Of a stretch of 35,935 bases of DNA, positions 1 through 7,545 are shown piece after piece (position 1 is the first letter of the stretch; each line of letters opens with the position of its first letter). The position numbers and the translations under genes were made by a program. The stretch lies in the NCBI RefSeq assembly GCF_019090165.1, contig NZ_JAHRIB010000054.1:1-35935 (forward strand), given 5' to 3'. The notes under the pieces are model-generated. The model was not told the DNA's origin. It did no database searches and worked only from the letters and a program-made list of their open reading frames with translations. The DNA comes from Streptomyces sp. BV286. Its GTDB lineage: Bacteria > Actinomycetota > Actinomycetes > Streptomycetales > Streptomycetaceae.

Positions 1-893
1 GCCGCGGCCAGCTCCCCGTACTCCGCGCCGCGCGCCGCCCCCGTCCGCATGGCGAGGGCGATTCTCCTGGTCGGGGCCGGCTCCGCGAAGTAGCCGGTGA
101 GCAGCTGGTTGCTGCGGGCCGACTCGACCGTGACCGCCGTACGCGGCAGCAGTGTCACCCCGAGTCCGCCCGCGACCAGTTGTACGAGGGTGGAGAGCCC
201 GGCGGCGGTCGTGGTGACCGGGGCGTCCGCGCGGCCCGCCTCCCGGCAGATGTCGAGGGCCTGGTCGCGCAGGCAGTGTCCTTCGTCGAGCAGCAGCAGG
301 TTGAGCTCGCGCAGCGCCTCGCGCGGGATCCCCTCCCGCCCGCCCAGCCGGTGGTCCAGCGGTGTGACCAGGACGAAGTCCTCGTCGAACAGCGGCAGTT
401 CGACGACTCCGGGCACGCCGAGGGGGACGGCGAGCAGCAGCAGGTCGAGCCGGCCCGTGGTGAGCCCCTCCAGCAGGCTCGCCGTCTGTTCCTCGTGGAC
501 CTGGAGGTCGAGGGCCGGATAGCGGTCGTGGACGAGCCTCAGGACGGTCGGCAGCAGATAGGGCGCCACCGTCGGGATCACCCCGAGGCGCAGCACCCCG
601 GTGAAGGGCGCCCGAACCGCCTCGGCCTCGTCCATCAGGGCGCCCACCTCGTCGAGCACGGCCTTCGCCCGGACGGCCAGCCGCTCGCCGGCCGGTGACA
701 GGAGTACCTTGCGGGTCGTGCGCTCCAGCAGCGTCACCCCGAGGGTCTCCTCCAGCGCCGAGACCGCGCCGGACAGCGCGGGCTGGCTCATGCCCATGGC
801 CGCCGCCGCGTCCCTGAAGTGCAGGTGCTCGGCCACCGCCGCGAAGGCGCGCAGTTGCGAGAGGCTGGGCTGTCTCTTCCTGGTGGGGGCCAC
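1..893 (-). CDS. oxyR: Hydrogen-peroxide sensing LysR regulator OxyR (3' end cut by window)
   Basis: LysR-type activator of peroxide defence, divergent from ahpCD. The GTG start at 891-893 follows an AGGAGG ribosome site and gives a protein beginning MAPTRKRQPS. An N-terminal winged helix-turn-helix (about residues 8-67) is followed by a LysR substrate domain. Two cysteines, C207 and C216, lie in a GHCLRDQ...IC context with the same spacing as the redox pair of E. coli OxyR, which supports OxyR over a generic LysR protein. About 297 codons are visible; the C-terminus lies beyond base 1. Known for the family: a disulfide forms under peroxide and activates transcription of ahpC and often of oxyR itself. 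The shared 157-bp promoter region with ahpC fits that arrangement, which is described in S. coelicolor. Confidence 0.93.
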   Translation of the reverse strand, partial: MAPTRKRQPSLSQLRAFAAVAEHLHFRDAAAAMGMSQPALSGAVSALEETLGVTLLERTTRKVLLSPAGERLAVRAKAVLDEVGALMDEAEAVRAPFTGVLRLGVIPTVAPYLLPTVLRLVHDRYPALDLQVHEEQTASLLEGLTTGRLDLLLLAVPLGVPGVVELPLFDEDFVLVTPLDHRLGGREGIPREALRELNLLLLDEGHCLRDQALDICREAGRADAPVTTTAAGLSTLVQLVAGGLGVTLLPRTAVTVESARSNQLLTGYFAEPAPTRRIALAMRTGAARGAEYGELAA

Positions 894-913
894 CGGTGGT
901 CCTCCTGCTCAGG

Positions 914-971
914 GCATTGATAGCTACTTCCGATCAACACGACCGAGTGTAGCTATTTCCGTAATCAATGC
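914..971. promoter_or_regulatory. Candidate OxyR operator between oxyR and ahpC
   Basis: An exact 8-bp inverted repeat, GCATTGAT at 914-921 and ATCAATGC at 964-971, flanks two imperfect direct copies of TAGCTA(C/T)TTCCG at 921-932 and 950-961. LysR regulators bind long, degenerate, dyad-containing sites between divergent genes, so this is the obvious OxyR site. The repeats are seen directly; the protein assignment is inferred from position. Confidence 0.55.
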
Positions 972-1006
972 ACTCTGTGCCACGATCAAGGACGTCCAAC
1001 CCATGG

Positions 1007-1031
1007 GAAAACCCCTCAAAAGGGGGTTTTC
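1007..1031 (+). other. Terminator-like hairpin in the ahpC leader
   Basis: A perfect 9-bp stem, GAAAACCCC at 1007-1015 and GGGGTTTTC at 1023-1031 with a 7-nt loop, lies 9 nt before the ahpC ribosome site (AAGGAG, 1040-1045). The stem ends in a T-rich strand and so resembles an intrinsic terminator or attenuator. It could instead be a 5'-stabilising structure. Confidence 0.5.
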
Positions 1032-1050
1032 TTTGCTGCAAGGAGTGCGT

Positions 1051-1605
1051 GTGCTCACTGTCGGTGACAAGTTCCCCGAGTTCGATCTGACTGCCTGTGT
1101 CTCGCTGGAGAAGGGCAAGGAGTTCGAGCAGATCAACCACAAGACGTACGAGGGTCAGTGGAAGATCGTCTTCGCGTGGCCCAAGGACTTCACCTTCGTG
1201 TGCCCGACCGAGATCGCCGCCTTCGGGAAGCTGAACGACGAGTTCGCCGACCGTGACGCGCAGGTCCTCGGCTTCTCCGGCGACTCCGAGTTCGTGCACC
1301 ACGCCTGGCGCAAGGACCACGACGACCTGCGCGACCTGCCGTTCCCGATGCTCGCCGACTCGCGGCACGAGCTCATGCGTGACCTCGGCATCGAGGGCGA
1401 GGACGGCTTCGCCAAGCGTGCCGTCTTCATCGTCGACCAGAACAACGAGATCCAGTTCTCCATGGTGACCGCCGGTTCCGTCGGCCGTAACCCCAAGGAG
1501 GTCCTGCGGGTGCTGGACGCGCTGCAGACCGACGAGCTGTGCCCCTGCAACTGGACCCAGGGCGAGGACACCCTCGACCCGGTCAAGCTGCTGGCAGGTG
1601 AGTGA
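1051..1605 (+). CDS. ahpC: Alkyl hydroperoxide reductase AhpC (peroxiredoxin)
   Basis: Cytosolic two-cysteine peroxiredoxin that reduces H2O2, organic peroxides and peroxynitrite. The GTG at 1051 is chosen because AAGGAG lies 5 nt upstream and the protein begins MLTVGDKFPEF; an open frame continues further upstream but is not part of the protein. Of 184 residues, C51 in FTFVCPTE is the peroxidatic cysteine, and C164/C166 in DELCPCNW are the resolving cysteines, as in the mycobacterial AhpC type that is recharged by AhpD. ahpD starts 3 nt after the stop, so the two are co-transcribed. OxyR control is expected from the divergent gene and shared repeats. Confidence 0.97.
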   Translation: MLTVGDKFPEFDLTACVSLEKGKEFEQINHKTYEGQWKIVFAWPKDFTFVCPTEIAAFGKLNDEFADRDAQVLGFSGDSEFVHHAWRKDHDDLRDLPFPMLADSRHELMRDLGIEGEDGFAKRAVFIVDQNNEIQFSMVTAGSVGRNPKEVLRVLDALQTDELCPCNWTQGEDTLDPVKLLAGE

Positions 1606-1608
1606 CCC

Positions 1609-2142
1609 ATGTCGCTCGACGCGCTGAAGGCCGCGATTCCGGACTACGCCAAGGACCTTCGCCTGAACCTCGGTTCGGTGATCGGCAACTCCGAGCTCCC
1701 GCAGCAGCAGCTGTGGGGCACGGTGCTCGCCTGCGCCATCGCCTCGCGCTCGCCCCGCGTCCTGCGGGAGCTGGAGGAGGAGGCCAACGCGAAGCTCACG
1801 CCGGAGGCCTACACGGCGGCGAAGTCCGCCGCCGCGGTCATGGCGATGAACAACGTCTTCTACCGCACGCGGCACCTGCTCTCCGACCCGGAGTACGGGA
1901 CGCTGCGGGCCGGTCTGCGGATGAACGTCATCGGGAACCCGGGCGTGGAGAAGGTCGACTTCGAGCTGTGGTCGCTCGCCGTCTCCGCGATCAACGGGTG
2001 CGGGCAGTGCCTCGACTCCCACGAGCAGGTGCTGCGCAAGGCCGGGGTCGGCCGGGAGACGATCCAGGAGGCGTTCAAGATCGCGTCGGTCGTGCAGGCC
2101 GTCGGGGTGACGCTGGACGCGGAGGCGGTCCTCGCGGAGTAG
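1609..2142 (+). CDS. ahpD: Alkyl hydroperoxide reductase partner AhpD
   Basis: Carboxymuconolactone-decarboxylase-fold thiol reductase that passes electrons, in mycobacteria from dihydrolipoamide acyltransferase, to AhpC. The 177-residue length is typical. The active site [13 protein letters not shown] contains C131, C134 and H138, with E119 a little upstream, matching the catalytic cysteines, histidine and proton-relay glutamate of M. tuberculosis AhpD (offset by one). The gene starts 3 nt after the ahpC stop and ends in front of a strong terminator. Confidence 0.97.
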   Translation: MSLDALKAAIPDYAKDLRLNLGSVIGNSELPQQQLWGTVLACAIASRSPRVLRELEEEANAKLTPEAYTAAKSAAAVMAMNNVFYRTRHLLSDPEYGTLRAGLRMNVIGNPGVEKVDFELWSLAVSAINGCGQCLDSHEQVLRKAGVGRETIQEAFKIASVVQAVGVTLDAEAVLAE

Positions 2143-2164
2143 CCTGCGGCTCGCTCAGCCTGTG

Positions 2165-2214
2165 AAGCCCCGCTCACCTGACCTTCGGGTACAGGTGGGC
2201 GGGGCCTTCTTTTC
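2165..2214 (+). terminator. Intrinsic terminator after ahpCD
   Basis: A long hairpin (GCCCCGC then CACCTG, a TTCG-containing loop, CAGGTG then GCGGGGC), bracketed by GAAG and CTTC, is followed by a T-rich tail. It starts 22 nt after the ahpD stop and separates it from the convergent permease gene. Confidence 0.8.
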
Positions 2215-2274
2215 GGGGTCTCCGCCCCCGGAAGGGACGGGAAGGGTACGGGCGGCGGGGGCGGAGACGGGCCT

Positions 2275-3606
2275 CTACGCCACCGGCGGCGGGGCCGGTG
2301 GATCCGCCGGCGGGGTCACGGGGGCCTCCGACGTCGCCGTCGCGCCGTGCGGAGCCGGCGAGTGCCGGAGCGCCGCCTCGCGGGAGTGCGAACGCAGGTA
2401 GCCGACCACCGTGTTGGTGACCGCGACCAGTGGCACGGCCACCACCGCGCCCCCGATCCCCGCGACCACCCCACCCGCCGCGACGGAGAGGACGACCGCG
2501 AGCGGATGCACCCGCACGGCCCGGCCGAGGATGAACGGCTGGAGGATGTGCCCCTCGATCTGCTGGACGGCCAGGACCACCAGCAGGGTCATGAGCGCCG
2601 TGAAGACGCCCTGCGTCACGAGCGCGACCACCACCGCGAGCGCACCGGAGACCACGGCACCGACCAGCGGGATGAAGGCGAACAGGAAGATGAAGACGGC
2701 GAGCGGTACGGCCATCGGGACGTCGAGGAAGAAGATGCCGAGGCCGATGAAGATGGCGTCGATCAGAGCGACCACCACCGTGCCGCGGATGTAGGCGGTG
2801 AGGGTGCGCCAGGCGCGGGGCCCCGCTCCCGCCACTCCCGGGCGGGCCGCCGCCGGGACCAGCTTGAGCGACCACTCCCAGATGCGCTTGCCGTCGTAGA
2901 GAAGGAAGAGCGTGGAGAACATCGTGAGGAGGATGCCGGCGAGCGCCTCGACGATGACGGTGACGCCTTCGAGCCCCGCCGACGTGATCTCGTCCGTGTT
3001 CGCCCCGACCGCCTCGCGCAGGCTCTTGGCGATGTCCTTGATCTGGTCCTCGGTGACATGGAACGGACTGTCCAGCAGCCACCGCTGGAGTTCGTCGATG
3101 CCGTCCTGGATCTGACTGGAGAGGTTGTCGATGTTCTCCATGACCTGCCAGACCACGAACCACCCGACCAGGCCCAGGATCACGAAGCCGAGGATGGCGG
3201 TCAGTGCGGTGGCGAGCCCGTGCGGCACCCCGTACCTGCGCAGCCGGGCGACCGTGGGCTGGAGCAGCGCGGTGATGAGCAGCGCGGCGACGAAGGCGAG
3301 GACGACGAGCTGCACGGCGCTGATGACGCGCATCAACACCCAGAGGGTGCCCGCGAGTACGAGCAGCCGCCAGCCGGCCTCGGCGGCGACCCGCACGCCC
3401 CACGGGACGGCGGCGGCGGGATCGGGGCGGGGGGCATGGACCACGGGAGCGGCCTGCGGCAGGGGCGGGTCGTCCGCGCTGTGCGCTTCGCCCTTTCCGG
3501 CCCCGTCCTCCTCCTCTTCGGCGGCCGCGCGTCGCGCATCCAACCGCTCTCCCACTTCGGTGAGTCCGGCACCGATCCGGCCGAACCACCCTGGCACTCG
3601 CGACAT
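2275..3606 (-). CDS. AI-2E family (PF01594-type) membrane permease
   Basis: Polytopic membrane protein of 443 residues with the AI-2E permease/YdiK layout: a charged N-terminal tail (about 1-65), two closely spaced membrane helices, a third helix and an extracytoplasmic segment, then a C-terminal block of helices with FIFLFAFIPLVGAVVSG and the family signature VQQIEGHILQPFILGRAVRVHPL. A proline/alanine-rich tail follows. The ATG at 3606 has AAAGGACGG upstream; the longer open frame before it lacks conserved sequence. Family members export varied small molecules or ions, so autoinducer-2 transport should not be assumed in Streptomyces. The gene is convergent with ahpCD. Confidence 0.87.
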   Translation of the reverse strand: MSRVPGWFGRIGAGLTEVGERLDARRAAAEEEEDGAGKGEAHSADDPPLPQAAPVVHAPRPDPAAAVPWGVRVAAEAGWRLLVLAGTLWVLMRVISAVQLVVLAFVAALLITALLQPTVARLRRYGVPHGLATALTAILGFVILGLVGWFVVWQVMENIDNLSSQIQDGIDELQRWLLDSPFHVTEDQIKDIAKSLREAVGANTDEITSAGLEGVTVIVEALAGILLTMFSTLFLLYDGKRIWEWSLKLVPAAARPGVAGAGPRAWRTLTAYIRGTVVVALIDAIFIGLGIFFLDVPMAVPLAVFIFLFAFIPLVGAVVSGALAVVVALVTQGVFTALMTLLVVLAVQQIEGHILQPFILGRAVRVHPLAVVLSVAAGGVVAGIGGAVVAVPLVAVTNTVVGYLRSHSREAALRHSPAPHGATATSEAPVTPPADPPAPPPVA

Positions 3607-3672
3607 GATCCGTCCTTTGCCCCCGTTGCGCCCCACTACTCCCCCCGGAGTCGTCGGCATCGACCGTACATG

Positions 3673-3710
3673 GCGAAAGCCCCTCACCGTAGGACGGCGA
3701 AGGGCTTCGC
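3673..3710 (-). terminator. Terminator-like hairpin after the lytic transglycosylase gene
   Basis: GCGAAAGCCC pairs with GGGCTTCGC (one bulge), with an inner CCGT/ACGG stem. It lies 31 nt beyond the stop codon of the leftward lytic transglycosylase gene and before the permease start. There is no good T-run, so strength is uncertain. Confidence 0.45.
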
Positions 3711-3741
3711 GGGGTTGAGCCGACGTGGGCTCGACCTGGGC

Positions 3742-4440
3742 TCAGTAGTAGTTGTTGGCCTGCCAGAAGCTCCAGGCCTCGCACGGGCTGCCGTAGCGGT
3801 CGTTCATGTAGCCGAGGCCCCACTTGATCTGGGTGGCCGGGTTGGTCGCCCAGTCGGCTCCCGCGGAGGACATCTTCGAACCCGGCAGCGCCTGCATCAG
3901 ACCGTAGGCGTCGGAGGTCGGGTTGTCCGCCCGGTAGTTCCAGTCGGACTCGTGGTCGATGATGGTGCTGAAGCACTGGAACTGGTCCGCCGGGACGATC
4001 TGGCGCGCCATCGCCTGGATCTCGGCGACGGTGTACGAGGACTGCGTGGGGAAGCTGGACGCGTCACGCGTGGCGGAACGGCTGGCAACCTTGAGGGCTT
4101 CCTTGCGTTCCTTGGCTTCCTGCTCGGCCTTCTCCGCGGCCTTCTGCTTGGCGACAGCGTCCTTGGCCGCCTGCTTGCGCGCGGCTGCCTCGGCGTCCTT
4201 CTTGGCTGTCGCGTCGGCCGCGATGGCCTGGGAGTCGGCCTGTTGCGTCAGGGAGGCGGTCTGCACCTGCGCCTGCGCGCCCGCGGGTATGTCCGCGAGG
4301 AGCGTCGCGCCGCTCGCCGTTGCCTCGGCGTCGTCGCTCGAGGACGCGGTGTTGCCCGAGGCAACACCGGTGACAGCGCCGACAGCGGTGACTGCGGTGG
4401 CCGAGGCCACTGCGAGCCCCCGGACCGAAATCCGGCTCAC
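3742..4440 (-). CDS. Secreted lytic transglycosylase-like cell-wall hydrolase
   Basis: Exported protein of 232 residues. Order: signal peptide (about 1-29, hydrophobic AVASATAVTAVGAVTGVA), a serine/alanine-rich stretch, a strongly charged Ala/Lys/Glu coiled coil (about 78-120), and a C-terminal lysozyme-like SLT domain (about 136-232). E164 in IIDHESDWNYRA is the probable catalytic glutamate, followed by SDAYGLMQALPGSKM; C156 and C220 may form a disulfide. The protein ends in WQANNYY, usual for Streptomyces members. The GTG at 4440 is preferred because GGAAGGA lies just upstream; an in-frame ATG at 4458 has a poorer ribosome site. It probably cleaves peptidoglycan glycan strands during growth or development. 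Confidence 0.88.
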   Translation of the reverse strand: MSRISVRGLAVASATAVTAVGAVTGVASGNTASSSDDAEATASGATLLADIPAGAQAQVQTASLTQQADSQAIAADATAKKDAEAAARKQAAKDAVAKQKAAEKAEQEAKERKEALKVASRSATRDASSFPTQSSYTVAEIQAMARQIVPADQFQCFSTIIDHESDWNYRADNPTSDAYGLMQALPGSKMSSAGADWATNPATQIKWGLGYMNDRYGSPCEAWSFWQANNYY

Positions 4441-4586
4441 TCGGTTTCCTTCCAGCATCGACCGCTACAGGTGACCCTCGCGGACGCAATCGTGCCCCCG
4501 GCACTGGCCTCCCAACTGCGGGGTCACGGGAGGCACGGGCCCGGTGGGCAACTCCCCTGAAGGGAGCGCCGCGTGGTGCTCGGGCG

Positions 4587-4659
4587 GCATACGACGGCGG
4601 TATGGAGTTCTGGTGGTTGTGCTGTGCTGTACCGCTGGGGGTACAGATGTGTCGTATGC
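4587..4659 (-). repeat. Nested inverted repeats upstream of the lytic transglycosylase gene
   Basis: An exact 9-bp inverted repeat (GCATACGAC 4587-4595, GTCGTATGC 4651-4659) encloses a second one (CTGTACC 4627-4633, GGTACAG 4640-4646, 6-bp spacer). They lie 147-219 bp upstream of the preferred start at 4440 in a 434-bp gap (4441-4874). The inner element looks like a dimeric-repressor operator, while the outer arms could close an RNA stem. No ydaO-type riboswitch core was recognised. Confidence 0.5.
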
Positions 4660-4718
4660 GGGGCCTGACAGGAATGAGACTCTGCCGTAACCCGGCGCCG
4701 GGAGGCAATTCCGAACCG

Positions 4719-4736
4719 GGTGTGAAAGCTCACACC
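4719..4736. promoter_or_regulatory. Palindrome GGTGTGA-4-TCACACC in the lytic transglycosylase upstream region
   Basis: Perfect 7-bp arms with a 4-bp spacer. It resembles a Crp half-site pair, but the spacer is 4 rather than 6, so regulator identity is open. It lies between the phoH-like gene end and the lytic transglycosylase start. Confidence 0.35.
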
Positions 4737-4874
4737 TCGTTTGCCCCAGGAGTTTTTCGGAAACGAGCACGCGCCAAGACGCCGCCCGGCTAGGCTCTTC
4801 GCCTTTGCCGGACGGCGCCAACTACCGTGTAGCCACCACCCTTTGGATAGACGGGACGGGTGGGGCAGGAAGGA

Positions 4875-6200
4875 TCAGATGTGTCCGTCCTCCAGCATTT
4901 CGGTCACAAGGGCCGCAATCTGGGACCGCTCGGACCTGGTGAGTGTGACGTGCGCGAAGAGCGGATGGCCCTTCAGCTTCTCCACCACGGCGACGACACC
5001 GTCGTACCGCCCGACCCTGAGGTTGTCCCGCTGGGCCACATCATGGGTGAGGATCACCCGTGAATTCGAGCCGATTCGGGACAGAACGGTCAACAGAACG
5101 TTCCGTTCCAGGGATTGGGCCTCGTCCACGATCACGAACGCGTCGTGGAGGGAGCGGCCGCGGATGTGGGTGAGCGGCAGGACCTCCAGCATGCCGCGGG
5201 CGGTGACCTCCTCGATGACCTCGCGGCTGGCGACCGCGGAGAGCGTGTCGAAGACCGCCTGCGCCCAGGGGCCCATCTTCTCGGACTCGGAACCGGGCAG
5301 ATAGCCGAGCTCCTGCCCGCCGACCGCGTACAGCGGGCGGAAGACCATCACCTTCTGGTGCTGGCGCCGTTCGAGCACGGCTTCCAGGCCCGCGCACAGC
5401 GCGAGCGCCGACTTGCCGGTGCCGGCCCGGCCGCCCATGGACACGATCCCGACGTCCGGGTCGAGCAGCAGATCCAGCGCGATGCGCTGCTCGGCGCTGC
5501 GGCCCTTGATGCCGAAGGCCTCCCGATCACCCCGGACGAGCCGGACGTTGCCCTCGGCCGTCACGCGCCCCAGGGCCTTGCCGCGCTCGGACTGGATCAT
5601 CAGACCCGTGTGGACCGGGAAGTCCGACGCCTCGGGGACGTACAGGCTCTCCTGGTCGAAGAGGAGGTCGACCTGCTCGCCGGAGAGCGTCAGTTCGGAC
5701 ATTCCGGTCCAGCCGGAGGAGCCCGTGATGGCGAGCTCCGCGCGGTACTCCTCGGCGAGGAGCCCGACCGACGAGGCCTTGATCCTCAGCGGCAGGTCCT
5801 TCGACACCACCGTGACGTCGAAGCCCTCCGCCTGCAGATTGCGGGCGACCGCGAGGATGCGGGAGTCGTTGTCCCCCAGGCGGTAGCCGCTGGGCAGCAC
5901 GCTGGGGTCCGAGTGATTGAGCTCGACACGGATCGTCCCGCCCAGCTCCCCGGTGGGGATGGGGGCATCGAGGCGGCCGTACTTCACCCGGAACTCGTCG
6001 AGCAGACGCAGGGCCTGCCGGGCGAAGTAGCCGAGTTCGGGATGGTGCCGCTTGGCCTCCAATTCCGTGACCACGACGATCGGCAGCACGACTTCGTGCT
6101 CGTCGAAGCGGTTCATGGCGTGCGGGTCGGCCAGCAGGACGCTGGTGTCGAGAACATAGGTGCGCCGGTCTGGCATACGGCGCTTTGTGCTTGTCACCAC
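4875..6200 (-). CDS. PIN-PhoH family ATPase (PhoH2-like)
   Basis: Cytosolic protein of 441 residues joining an N-terminal PIN nuclease domain (about 12-155; YVLDTSVLL with D18, [24 protein letters not shown]) to a PhoH P-loop ATPase (about 215-441). Walker A is GRAGTGKS (257-264) and Walker B is FVIVDEAQ (to 362). PIN-PhoH (PhoH2) proteins of mycobacteria have ATP-dependent RNA helicase and ribonuclease activity, so a role in RNA turnover is likely. The tandem GTG at 6195-6200 is taken as the start, with GAGGGGG about 11 nt upstream. The open frame extends to 6407, but that part is arginine/proline-rich and unlike the family. Confidence 0.9.
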   Translation of the reverse strand: MVTSTKRRMPDRRTYVLDTSVLLADPHAMNRFDEHEVVLPIVVVTELEAKRHHPELGYFARQALRLLDEFRVKYGRLDAPIPTGELGGTIRVELNHSDPSVLPSGYRLGDNDSRILAVARNLQAEGFDVTVVSKDLPLRIKASSVGLLAEEYRAELAITGSSGWTGMSELTLSGEQVDLLFDQESLYVPEASDFPVHTGLMIQSERGKALGRVTAEGNVRLVRGDREAFGIKGRSAEQRIALDLLLDPDVGIVSMGGRAGTGKSALALCAGLEAVLERRQHQKVMVFRPLYAVGGQELGYLPGSESEKMGPWAQAVFDTLSAVASREVIEEVTARGMLEVLPLTHIRGRSLHDAFVIVDEAQSLERNVLLTVLSRIGSNSRVILTHDVAQRDNLRVGRYDGVVAVVEKLKGHPLFAHVTLTRSERSQIAALVTEMLEDGHI

Positions 6201-6376
6201 GGAAGGACGTACCCCCTCGGATGAGGTCGGGGAGCGACGGAGGAGAGCTGGACCGGTCTGCGGCCGCGATGCACGGGCCGAAAACCGGCCCTCTCCGCTT
6301 CGTCCGTACTGACCGCACGGTCGGGCTGGTGCAAAGGGCCTCCCGGGCGGACGGCCCCGTGCCGTCCGCTGAGATC

Positions 6377-6399
6377 CGACACCCGTGATTCGGGTGTCG
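6377..6399 (-). other. Hairpin in the phoH-like gene leader
   Basis: Perfect 9-bp arms CGACACCCG and CGGGTGTCG with a 5-nt loop, about 177 bp upstream of the PIN-PhoH start in a 322-bp gap (6201-6522). There is no T-run, so it is more likely a leader structure or operator than a terminator. Nothing else is evident in the gap apart from the hairpin at 6501-6516. Confidence 0.35.
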
Positions 6400-6500
6400 A
6401 CCTGCAAGGCTTATGCCCTCGAACACGCGATGCCATGCCAGAGCGCAGGACGGCGCGTGCGTTAACTCCAGATGACGTACGTACCTGGTGGCGCCCCCGT

Positions 6501-6516
6501 GGGCGCGAGCGCGCCC
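6501..6516 (-). terminator. Short GC hairpin after the cis-prenyltransferase gene
   Basis: GGGCGC-GAGC-GCGCCC lies 6 nt past the stop codon of the leftward prenyltransferase gene. There is no T-tract; GC-only hairpins of this kind commonly end Streptomyces transcripts. Confidence 0.4.
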
Positions 6517-6522
6517 GGAATC

Positions 6523-7296
6523 TCAGCCTCCGTAACGGCGGTGGCGTGCGGCGTAGTCACGCATCGCGCGCAGGAAGTCGACCTTTCGGAAGGCCGGCCA
6601 GAAGACTTCACAGAAGTAGTACTCGGAGTGGGCCGTCTGCCAGAGCATGAATCCGGACAGCCGCTGCTCGCCACTCGTACGGATCACGAGGTCGGGGTCG
6701 GGCTGGGCGCTGGTGTAGAGGTGCTTGCCGATCATGTCGACGTCGACCTCGTCCGCGAGCTGCTCCATCGAGGTGCCCTTGTCGGCGTGGTCGAGGAGCA
6801 TCGAGCGCACGGCGTCGGCGATCTCCTGGCGGCCGCCGTAGCCGATGGCGACGTTGACGAGTATTCCGTCGACGTGCGCGGTGGACTCCTCGGCCTCCTT
6901 GAGGACCGTCTGCATCCGCGACGGCAGGATGTCCGGCGTGCCCACGTGGTGCACGCGCCAACGGCCGTCGGCGGCGAGGGAACTCACGACGTTCTCGATG
7001 ATGCCGAGCAGCGGTACGAGCTCTTCCTCGGGGCGGTCGAAGTTGTCCGTCGACAGCAGCCAGAGGGTGACGACCTTCACGTCGGTCTCGGAGCACCAGC
7101 CGAGGAACTCCTCGATCTTGTCCGCTCCGGCCCGGTGCCCCTGGGCGGCGGTGCTCCCCGCCGCCTTCGCCCAGCGCCGGTTGCCGTCCATGATGACCCC
7201 GATGTGCTTGGGCACCTGGTCGTGGTCAAGGTGGCCTTCCACCCTGCGTGCATAGAACCTGACCAGCAAGCGGCGCAGGTTGTCGCGCAGGTTCAC
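6523..7296 (-). CDS. uppS: Isoprenyl transferase (cis-prenyltransferase, UppS family)
   Basis: Condenses isopentenyl diphosphate with an allylic diphosphate in cis configuration to make polyprenyl carriers for cell-wall synthesis. All family motifs are present in 257 residues: HIGVIMDGNRRWAK (catalytic D37), LWLLSTDNFDRP, IGYGGRQEI, and the pyrophosphate-binding block LVIRTSGEQRLSGFMLWQ (R206, R212, S214), ending in the EYYFCEVFWPAFRKVDF segment. The GTG at 7296 is used, with GGAGGGG about 13 nt upstream. Streptomyces usually carry two or more paralogues; whether this one makes the C55 carrier or a shorter chain cannot be told from sequence alone. A short hairpin follows the stop. Confidence 0.92.
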   Translation of the reverse strand: MNLRDNLRRLLVRFYARRVEGHLDHDQVPKHIGVIMDGNRRWAKAAGSTAAQGHRAGADKIEEFLGWCSETDVKVVTLWLLSTDNFDRPEEELVPLLGIIENVVSSLAADGRWRVHHVGTPDILPSRMQTVLKEAEESTAHVDGILVNVAIGYGGRQEIADAVRSMLLDHADKGTSMEQLADEVDVDMIGKHLYTSAQPDPDLVIRTSGEQRLSGFMLWQTAHSEYYFCEVFWPAFRKVDFLRAMRDYAARHRRYGG

Positions 7297-7474
7297 GTTT
7301 TCGTCAGCCCCTCCGTGCAGATGGCAGTCCCCGAGGGCGACACCCTACCCCCGCCGGAGCGCTTCTCTCCCTAGGGGTACAAGGCCTCCCGACCCTCCGG
7401 CGGCACGGGGGCGGAGGCGGCCGGCGCGGGAGTGCGGCACCCGCGGGGCGTACGCCGAGCGCGTGGCGGCGCAC

Positions 7475-7545
7475 AAAAAAACGGGCCGGTCCGTGGGGGG
7501 GAGACGGACCGGCCCGAGGGGGGGTTTCCACCATAACCCTTCGTA
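7475..7545 (-). ncRNA. 6C-type small RNA with intrinsic terminator
   Basis: Read leftward, this stretch has a run of seven Cs (complement of 7518-7524), then a perfect 13-bp stem (7504-7516 with 7482-7494) whose loop contains a second run of seven Cs, then seven Ts (7475-7481). Two hairpins with loops of at least six Cs define the actinobacterial 6C RNA family; the second hairpin doubles as a textbook terminator. No coding gene ends here, since the nearest upstream leftward gene stops at 7975. The 5' end near 7545 is a guess, and the first stem is less clear (GGGTT/AACCC). The function of 6C is not established. Confidence 0.7.

Noticed and set aside
601..1050. N-terminal extension of AhpC from an upstream start
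   Set aside because: It would run through the oxyR gene and operator region; the GTG at 1051 has an ideal ribosome site and matches AhpC length.
2275..3606. Autoinducer-2 exporter function for the AI-2E family permease
   Set aside because: The family name is historical; no LuxS or AI-2 genes are nearby, so only the family is claimed.
2347..4560. Very long open frames opposite or out of phase with real genes (for example here on the + strand, and at 7975-11550, 8823-11558, 18026-20356 and 21878-24460)
   Set aside because: High GC content keeps stop codons rare in the shadow frames. Their products are arginine/glycine/histidine-rich without domains, while the opposite strand carries clear protein families.
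4719..4736. Crp binding site
   Set aside because: The arms TGTGA/TCACA fit, but the spacer is 4 bp instead of the usual 6, so it is listed only as a palindrome.
4441..4874. Possible ydaO (c-di-AMP) riboswitch before the lytic transglycosylase gene
   Set aside because: Such switches are common before Streptomyces wall hydrolases, but the conserved core segments of the ydaO consensus could not be found on either strand.
6201..6407. N-terminal extension of the PIN-PhoH protein
   Set aside because: The added residues are Arg/Pro/Gly-rich and unlike the family, which begins a few residues before the [12 protein letters not shown] segment.
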